A stretch of 64,000 nt of DNA from positions 8,781,009-8,845,008 of the forward strand of contig NW_024736071.1 in the NCBI RefSeq assembly GCF_018991925.1. Direction: 5' to 3'. Below are positions 57,585 through 64,000 of the stretch, one piece after another. A program made the translations under genes and the position numbers. Origin of the DNA: Homarus americanus. Lineage: Eukaryota > Arthropoda > Malacostraca > Decapoda > Nephropidae. Position 1 is the stretch's first letter. The number at the start of each line of letters is the position of its first letter. The notes beneath the pieces are model-generated. The model ran no database searches. It was not told the origin of the DNA and saw only the letters and a list, made by a program, of their open reading frames with translations.

Positions 57585-57612
<28 letters not shown>
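57567..57612. repeat. (CA)n microsatellite
   Basis: Perfect CA with one interruption (CTCA). Confidence 0.92.
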
Positions 57613-57615
<3 letters not shown>

Positions 57616-57768
57616 TGAAAGATGGATAGAGAGACAAAAAGAGAAAAATACTTAGAATTATTTTATAGGCTTCTTCATTAAAGACAGACAGACAGACAGC
57701 GTGTATATAGATTATTTAAAGTGAATATCAAGAATAATATAAATAAAACACATTCTTGGAGACAGCTC

Positions 57769-57771
<3 letters not shown>

Positions 57772-57859
<88 letters not shown>
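57772..57859. repeat. (TC)n microsatellite, 88 bp
   Basis: A perfect uninterrupted pyrimidine dinucleotide run, and a good candidate for intramolecular triplex DNA. Confidence 0.97.
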
Positions 57860-57862
<3 letters not shown>

Positions 57863-58003
57863 TTTCACCAGGACATAGAAAGACGATTGCAATATTTTTT
57901 TTATCACAACTAGCGTCAAACATTCACCGCTTGACAATAAATACACGATTTTTTAACCAACGAAATAGTCCCAAGTGTTTAGATTAGCATCGAAATGATA
58001 ATA

Positions 58004-58007
<4 letters not shown>

Positions 58008-58049
<42 letters not shown>
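58008..58049. repeat. (TG)n microsatellite
   Basis: A perfect run. Confidence 0.95.
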
Positions 58050-58051
<2 letters not shown>

Positions 58052-58285
58052 ACAGAGAGTAATGGTATTTGGCTGATAATTGCAATTTCATAACGACGAT
58101 GTACAATATATGAAGCTTGTCCTGCCTAGTGTCTACAGTAGGTGACCGGGAGAGTAACTGGGGTATTTCTAAAACAATAAATACTTAATATAATAGAGAT
58201 GAAATGACAGAGAGAGAGAGACAGAGAGTATTAAATAAAGTAAGGGACAGAAAGACAGAACAGGAACCGCAGGAGTGAGTGAACG

Positions 58286-58287
<2 letters not shown>

Positions 58288-58321
<34 letters not shown>

Positions 58322-58344
58322 CGATAGACAGACAGAAAGACAGA
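58288..58344. repeat. (GACA)n tetranucleotide repeat
   Basis: About thirteen units with two substitutions. Confidence 0.93.
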
Positions 58345-58691
58345 CTAAATAGGAAGATACGAAAAAAAGGAATACGTTTTTTTTAGATATGTGTTATTTC
58401 TCAGCTTACCAAATGCTGGCTATGAACACACACACCAAAAATACGACAGGTTTTTGTGACGAGGACGTGTTTAGGGATAATCTAACCCACTCAAAAAGCT
58501 CTAGACACGGCCACTTGACACTCACGACACTGACTGACTGACTGACTGGTGGAACATTTTCGAGGTGAGGACGCTAACACATTTGGTTGGATTATGAAAA
58601 ATTGGAAAGCAATTTTAATTTGATTAAATCTTTGGTAAGGAACAACTAATTTGGTTTTAAATCTAATATTGGAATTTTCGGGGGACACGTT

Positions 58692-59050
58692 TAACCCACC
58701 ACACCTGACCCACCACCTACCACACCTGATCCACTACCTACCACACCTGACCCACCACCTACCACACCTGATCCACTACCTACCACACCTGACCCACCAC
58801 CCATCACACCTAACCCACCACCCACAACACCTGACCCTCCCACCACCGACCACACCTGACCTTCCCACCACCGACCACACACCTGACACACGACCCATAT
58901 CACCTGACTCACCACCCACAACACCTGACCCACGAGCCATCACATCTGACCCACACCAATAACACATGACCCACGATCCATCACACCTGACCTACCACCC
59001 ATCACATCTGATCCACCACCCATCACACCTGACCCACCAGCCTCCACACC
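58692..59050. repeat. 21-bp minisatellite, CCCACC-rich orientation
   Basis: The unit is close to CCCACCACCCATCACACCTG plus A. The first part alternates TACCACACCTGATCCAC and TACCACACCTGACCCAC units in pairs (58692-58795). It is the reverse complement of the array at 59135-60356. Confidence 0.92.
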
Positions 59051-59134
59051 TTACCTTACCTAACGATTCATTGCATAATATGTCTCCACTCTACAGGTGT
59101 GGGAGTAAGAGAGAGCCACACACCTGCACGCCCT

Positions 59135-60356
59135 AGGTCAGGTGTGGCGGGTGGTGGGTCAGGTGTGGTGAATGGTGACTAAGCTGTGATGGATAGTGGA
59201 TGGTGACTTAGCTGTGGTGGGTCATGTGTCGTGGATGGAGACTAAGCTGTGATGGATGGTGAATAGTGACTAAGCTGTGGTGGGTCAAGTGTCGTGGATG
59301 GTGACTAAGCTGTGATGGGTGGTGGGTTAGGTGTGGTGGAAGGTGACTAAGCTGTGATGGGTGCTGGGTCAGGTGTGGTGGATGGTGACTAAGCTGTGAT
59401 TGGTGCTGGGCCAGATATGGTGGATGGTGACTAAGCTGTGATGGGTGGTGGTTCTGGTGTAGTGGATGGTGACTAAGCTGTGATAGGTGGTGGGTCAGGT
59501 GTGGTGGATGGCGACTAAGCTGTGATGGGTGGTGGGTCAATTGTGCGAGATGGTGACTAAGCTATGATGGGTGGTGGATGGTGACTTAGCTGTGGTGGGT
59601 CATGTGTCGTGGATGGTGACTGCTGTGATGGATGGTGGATGGTGACTAAGCTGTGGTCATGTCATGTGTCGCTGGTGATGTGATGGTGACTAAGCTGTGA
59701 TGGGTGGTGGATGGTGACTTAGCTGTGGTGGGTCATGTGTCGTGGATGGTGACTAAGCTGTGATGGATGGTGGATGGTGACTAAGCTGTGGTGGGTCAAG
59801 TGTCGTGGATGGTGACTAAGCTGTGATGTGTGGTGGGTCAGGCGTGGTGAATAGTGATTAAGCTGTGATGGGTGGTGGGTCAGGCGTGGTGAATAGTGAC
59901 TAAGCTGTGATGGGTGGTGGGTCAGGTGTGGTGGATGGTGACTAAGCTGTGATGTGTGGTGGTCAGGCGTGGTGAATGGTGAAATAAGCTGCGATGGGTG
60001 GTGGTGGTCAGGTGTGGTGGATGGTGACTAAGCTGCGATGGGTGGTGGGTCAGATATGGTGTGTGGTGGGTCAGGTGTGGGTGGATGATGGGGTCAGATG
60101 AGGTGGGTGGTGGGTCAGATGTGGTGGGTGGTGGGTCAGTTATGGTGCGTGGTGGGTCAGGTGTGGTGGACGATGGGTCAGGTGTGGTGGACGGTGGGTC
60201 AGGTGGTGGGTGGTGAATCAGATGTGGTGGGTGGTGGGTCGGGTGTGATGAGTGGTGGGTCAGGTGTGGTGGGTGGTGGGTCAGGTTTGGTGGGTGGTGG
60301 GTCAGGTGTGGTGGGTGATAGGTCAGGTGTGGTGGGTGGTGGGTCAGGTGTGGAAA
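59135..60356. repeat. 21/42-bp minisatellite, GGTGGG-rich orientation
   Basis: From about 59135 to 60050 the regular unit is 42 bp, made of one GGGTGGTGGGTCAGGTGTGG half and one GGATGGTGACTAAGCTGTGA half. From about 60050 to 60356 only the 21-bp TGGTGGGTGGTGGGTCAGG type is present. Some units are expanded or shortened (about 59560-59690). Confidence 0.93.
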
Positions 60357-61419
60357 TTATAATAAAGTCTGTTTCTTATTCTATTTTATTAAGTTTATCT
60401 CTGTTTTAGTATTGCTAAAATACCAGTGCACGGTGAGGCAGAGGTACAGTGAGTAATATATTATTGTGCACCTTTACGGGTTCCTACAGTATGACGCACC
60501 GGCCCAAGAATTCTGAAAACACTCATGAGTCAAAGCGGATGTTGGTAGCCCTGGCTATCTGAGTTGCCAGTTACTCTGTAGAAAGTATTTACCATAAGGT
60601 GTTTCACTGTGTCTGCGTGCACAATGTGTTACAAGATGCGAATAGAGCAGTTAACATCATATGACTGTATATATAAAATATAAAAAGCAATTGCCATTAC
60701 AACTCCTGCTGTTTGCTCTAATGGTCTGTCCCTTGCAGATCGAAACTGCTCCGTTTCTAACAGATTCATTACATTATTTTTAGCGAAATTCTTTGCTACA
60801 CTGTGTTAAATAACACTGACAATGGTTTTGCTTTGTGAATTTTACTACCAGTTACCTCCAGTCAATCGCCTATTCGTATCATATATTGTGACATTAAAGA
60901 GATATAGCTCGTTTCTTAACCCCCATCTTTCCGGTAGCTATGTGTAATATTGTATAACTTTCCTACGTTACAAATGTTTCGTTTTTTCTAGTTGAGGTCT
61001 TGTATTATGCCACTTCTCATCATTTTCTCAGATAGTAGTTATAAACATGAGTATTTACACAATTTCGTTGTATCTCATGGTATGCGAAATTCCTATACAG
61101 CACCTCAGTTTCTAGAATGGGTGTCATTCCTACCGTATGTGGGTGTCTAAACGTAGTGCTACGGTATAACATATAATGCTATGACATTATCTGGTTTAAG
61201 TGCTATGGTTTTATATGTATTCCTGATAATTTCTCTGTGGTTACTACACATAATATAAGGAATAACAGCACATTAGTTTTACAATGAATCACACAATCAG
61301 AGATACCAACCTTACCAGTACATGGCGTCAGTCTCGCAGTGTTCGTTGCGAGAGCCATCGCACCCAGGGGTGCAGAATAATTTTTTGCTGACTGTACACA
61401 TACTGTACATATACAGGTA
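60357..61419. other. Unique AT-rich DNA, no gene seen
   Basis: About 1 kb without coding signal. Confidence 0.6.
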
Positions 61420-61579
61420 CAATGAAAGACAAAAGTCGTGTCGTGAAATTTGGTGAAAACATATGCCGAAGGGCTAAACTTTTGGTGCTCTCTGCCTTGT
61501 GGTAGGGGGCTCTCATAATGTTTCACGAGTTATATTTAATCTTTGGACAAAACCGCGACACGACTTTTGTCTTTGATTG
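61420..61579 (-). mobile_element. Tc1/mariner-like MITE, copy 2 (160 bp, TA-flanked)
   Basis: The reverse complement of copy 1 at 33446-33599, with roughly 90% or better identity by eye and three short indels. Terminal repeats are CAATGAAAGACAAAAGTCGT at one end and CAATCAAAGACAAAAGTCGT at the other. TA lies at 61418-61419 and 61580-61581. The short minus-strand ORF overlapping it is not a gene. Confidence 0.88.
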
Positions 61580-61630
61580 TACAGGTACAGATTAAGGTAT
61601 ATGCAGATATACTTAGGGGCGCAGATATAG

Positions 61631-61850
61631 ATTAGGTTAAGTTAGATTGGGTTTGGTTAATTGAGTTTTGGTTATGTTATGTTATGTTAGGTTAAGTTAG
61701 GTTAAGTTAAGTTAGGTTTGGTTAAGTTAGGATAGGATAGGTTAGGTTAGAAGAGGTTAGGTTAGAAGAGGTTAGGTTAGAAGAGGTTAGGTTAGAAGAG
61801 GTTAGGTTAGGTTAGAAGAGGTTAGGTTAATTTAGGTGAGGTTAGGTTAC
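61631..61850. repeat. TTAGG-like repeats, partly a 16-bp unit
   Basis: GGTTAAGTTAGG-type sequence leads into five or so units of TTAGGTTAGAAGAGGT. Arthropod telomere-like and interstitial as assembled. Confidence 0.9.
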
Positions 61851-62107
61851 GCTAACTTATTAAATTTAACTTCTTTCTATCTAAATAATTATATATTTTT
61901 AAGAAGATAATTTATTAAGAATTATCTATAATCTACAGTAAATAAATAATATGTAACACATATAAATATATTTTTGTTTGATGAGTTTAGTGTTATGTGT
62001 TGGAATAAAATTGTCTCACTCGTAAATTAAATAATTTATATGTAATACAAGACTAAATATTAGTTAACCTGTACTAATGCAATGTTATCATATCTACATC
62101 TTTCAAG

Positions 62108-62223
<116 letters not shown>

Positions 62224-62556
62224 CGCATATGTAAATGGCTAACAATTTAATTATTTAGATTCTCTTACTTTTACATAATTGATGACTAAAGTGGTATGGC
62301 AGAGAAGAGGAGGATAATAACAGTGTTCTCCGTTAAAAGCAAATTTCTGTCTTACGCTATAAAGAAATTGTCGTGCATAAGATATATCGGAATATATGAA
62401 ATTCGGCGCCAGTTCCAAGCTTTTAAATTTCAATGATGTAATTTTTTTTACTTAACTAAGTAATTTCATCAGTAATATTACAGTTACTTGCATATATTTT
62501 GCTTTGGTGCAAAATTTTCGGCATTGACATTCAGTTGATTTAACAATATAGAAAAC

Positions 62557-62645
<89 letters not shown>
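62557..62645. repeat. (TAA)n microsatellite, about 89 bp
   Basis: Perfect except one AAAAT interruption at about 62595. Confidence 0.95.
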
Positions 62646-62647
<2 letters not shown>

Positions 62648-63105
62648 GTTTTATCTGACCACCATTTACATATGCTCCCTCTACTTCCACCCATATAAGC
62701 GATGTTGTCACAACTATCATGCATTATAGACGACACGAAACTCCCTTATGTGGGATACTCATTCCCATATTCTCAACGCCATCAATATCACATCGATCCT
62801 TTCCTGTGTGTGTGTTGATACGCCGCTGGAGGATACGATCGACTCTATCAAGCTGGCCTCAAATCCGATTCAAGCGCGTTCATCCAACTTATCTGCATCG
62901 TCTATTCGTATAGAGGATTAAATAGAACCACAAATAGGATTTAATCTGATCCTCCCAGTGTATTTGATGCCTATAACAGAATAGGCACTCGCCTTCAGCT
63001 GGAATTATGGAGTTGGGATTATATATTACACGACCTAATGCTGATGACGTTGGTCGATCCCAGATAGTCTGCTTTGGCTAGTGTGTACCTCTGTATTTAA
63101 ACGTA
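62646..63105. other. Unique DNA, no gene seen
   Basis: Normal complexity. A 64-codon ORF at 62719-62913 has no recognised family. Confidence 0.5.
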
Positions 63106-63564
63106 CGTGTGTGTGTGTGTGTGATAATAGTAATTAATAATTAACGGTTTATTAAAAGAGCATGGCAGCCAGAAGGCTGAAAATATACAGTTACATAATC
63201 GAAAAATGGATCACTTGATTGACAAATGATATATCTGTACAAGTAATATAGGTGATGTTAACTAGGTGGGGATAAGGTCACACTACAGGGCATAGCAACA
63301 GTGCAAAAAGGTAAGATAGGCTGGGAGTGATCACACTGGTTGACGACAAGTTGTTGATAATTTTTACAATGGTTGGGACTGGGCTGTTCTTCTATCGATC
63401 AGTACGTGCTCGTATGGGGTGGATGCGGTTGTGGTGTCGAACAGCAATTCGTGGACGAGGGATATCGGGTGGTAGTAGGAGCCGGTGTCGAGGATGGTGC
63501 AGAAGCTTCTCACCAAATTTGCAGATGAGATCTTGGTGATTGTCAGAGAGAGCCGAGAGTGTCA
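63106..63564 (-). mobile_element. LINE 3' end, minus strand (subfamily 2), first of a tandem pair
   Basis: Plus-strand order is (GT)n, short AAT-type tail, TTAACGGTTTATTAAAAGAG, a 3' UTR of about 200 bp, then the reverse complement of an RT C-terminus. It ends where the (TG)n of the next copy begins (63565). Confidence 0.8.
63278..63562 (-). pseudogene. LINE ORF C-terminus (broken), minus strand
   Basis: The minus strand reads TLSALSDNHQDLICKFGEKL, then LHHPRHRLLLPPDIPRPRIA, HHNRIHPIRARTDR, an in-frame TAG (complement of 63392-63394), and KNSPVPTIVKIINN. The second copy has Tyr where this one has the stop, so the stop is a derived change. The natural stop after I-I-N-N-F is also lost, and the frame runs on to a TGA (complement of 63278-63280). 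The P-x-P-R-I-A-V-R-x-H-N-R-I stretch is part of the extreme C-terminus, so the RT catalytic core is missing. Confidence 0.75.
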
Positions 63565-63578
63565 GTGTGTGTGTGTGT

Positions 63579-63627
<49 letters not shown>
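63565..63627. repeat. (TG)n(TAA)n compound microsatellite
   Basis: Separates the two tandem LINE copies and forms the tail of the second one. Confidence 0.93.
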
Positions 63628-63628
<1 letters not shown>

Positions 63629-64000
63629 TATTAACGGTTTATTGAATGACCATGGCAGCCGGAAGGCTGAAAATATACAGTTGCATAATTGGGGAATGAG
63701 TCTCTTGATTGACTAATAATATACAAGTAACATAAGTGGTACAAATATGATATATAATAACTAGGTGGGAAGAAGCTCAAACTACAGGGCATTTCAACAT
63801 AGTGATAGTGCAAAAAGGTAAGATTGACTGGGAGTGAATACACTTGTTGATTAAAAGTTATTGATAATTTTTACAATGGTTGGGACTGGGCTGTTCTTAT
63901 AGCGGTCAGTTCGTGCTCGTATGGGCTGGATGCGGTTGTGGTATCGAACAGCAATTCTCGGACGAGGGATCTCGGGTGGTAGTAGGAGCCGGTGTCGAGG
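63627..64000 (-). mobile_element. LINE 3' end, minus strand (subfamily 2), second of a tandem pair, runs off the window
   Basis: Signature TTAACGGTTTATTGAATGAC then CATGGCAGCCGGAAGGCTGA. It continues past the window edge, so a longer or even complete element may lie to the right. Confidence 0.82.
63851..64000 (-). CDS. LINE reverse-transcriptase C-terminus, open, partial at window edge
   Basis: Read from 64000 down to the TAA (complement of 63851-63853), this is 49 uninterrupted codons. They start PRHRLLLPPEIPRPRIAVRY and end TDRYKNSPVPTIVKIINNF. No frameshift or stop is present, unlike the neighbouring copies, so this is the best-preserved member of the family in the window. The family is a non-LTR retrotransposon. 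The catalytic domains would lie beyond the right edge. Whether the full copy is intact cannot be judged here. Confidence 0.7.
   Translation of the reverse strand, partial: PRHRLLLPPEIPRPRIAVRYHNRIQPIRARTDRYKNSPVPTIVKIINNF

Noticed and set aside
61203..61526. 107-codon minus-strand ORF
   Set aside because: Part of it is MITE sequence and the remainder is unique AT-rich DNA. No domain.

Overview
The window is animal genomic DNA, most likely from a decapod crustacean or a related arthropod. The pointers are TTAGG-type telomere-like repeats at three places (about 52.3-52.8, 53.40 and 61.6-61.85 kb), extreme density of micro- and minisatellites, LINE 3' ends with short simple-sequence tails, and spliced-genome style spacing with no compact genes. 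The organism call is inference. I see no intact single-copy host gene, no rRNA gene and no convincing tRNA gene. All recognisable coding sequence is decayed mobile-element sequence, so the segment looks intergenic or deeply intronic.

Layout. 0-3.6 kb: a nearly full-length but broken non-LTR retrotransposon with a C-terminal zinc finger and a restriction-like endonuclease-like segment, flanked on both sides by (AGT)n. 3.6-9.6 kb: (CA)n and (AAT)n tracts, then 21-bp, about 27-bp, 39-bp and GGT-rich tandem arrays. 9.6-12.7 kb: two opposed CR1-like LINE fragments and a 22-bp minisatellite that reverses orientation. 12.7-14.2 kb: AT-rich unique DNA. 14.2-20.9 kb: a decaying 21-bp array followed by about 6 kb of almost pure G+T DNA with a 19-bp unit. 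20.9-24.3 kb: AT-rich unique DNA, ending in a 100-N gap at 24288-24387. 24.4-33.3 kb: an array of about 8.9 kb with a 27-bp unit, beginning exactly at the gap. 33.3-37 kb: a TA-flanked miniature transposon, (TA)n, a possible tRNA-like relic, a 31-bp array and a CpG-rich island. 37-39.9 kb: a 28-bp array open in all three frames on the minus strand. 41-46 kb: minus-strand LINE 3' ends, plus a 44-bp array carrying a CACGTG palindrome in nearly every unit. 46.6-49.7 kb: a degraded AP-endonuclease/reverse-transcriptase LINE. 50-54 kb: unique DNA, a 19-bp TTAGG-like array and an inverted-repeat element with TTAGG in its loop. 54.3-56.0 kb: a decayed copy of a multicopy invertebrate gene family. 56-58.4 kb: (GA)n, (CA)n, (TC)n and (GACA)n tracts. 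58.7-60.4 kb: a 21/42-bp minisatellite in two opposed blocks. 61.4 kb: the second copy of the miniature transposon. 62-64 kb: trinucleotide tracts and two tandem minus-strand LINE 3' ends.

No genes here form a pathway. The biological interest lies in the mobile elements and their links to simple sequence, and in the architecture of the tandem arrays: orientation flips, dimerised units, strong strand asymmetry, and repeated transcription-factor-like sites. Many arrays contain scattered one- to few-base indels between units. These could be real slippage or long-read consensus error, and I cannot separate the two from sequence alone.
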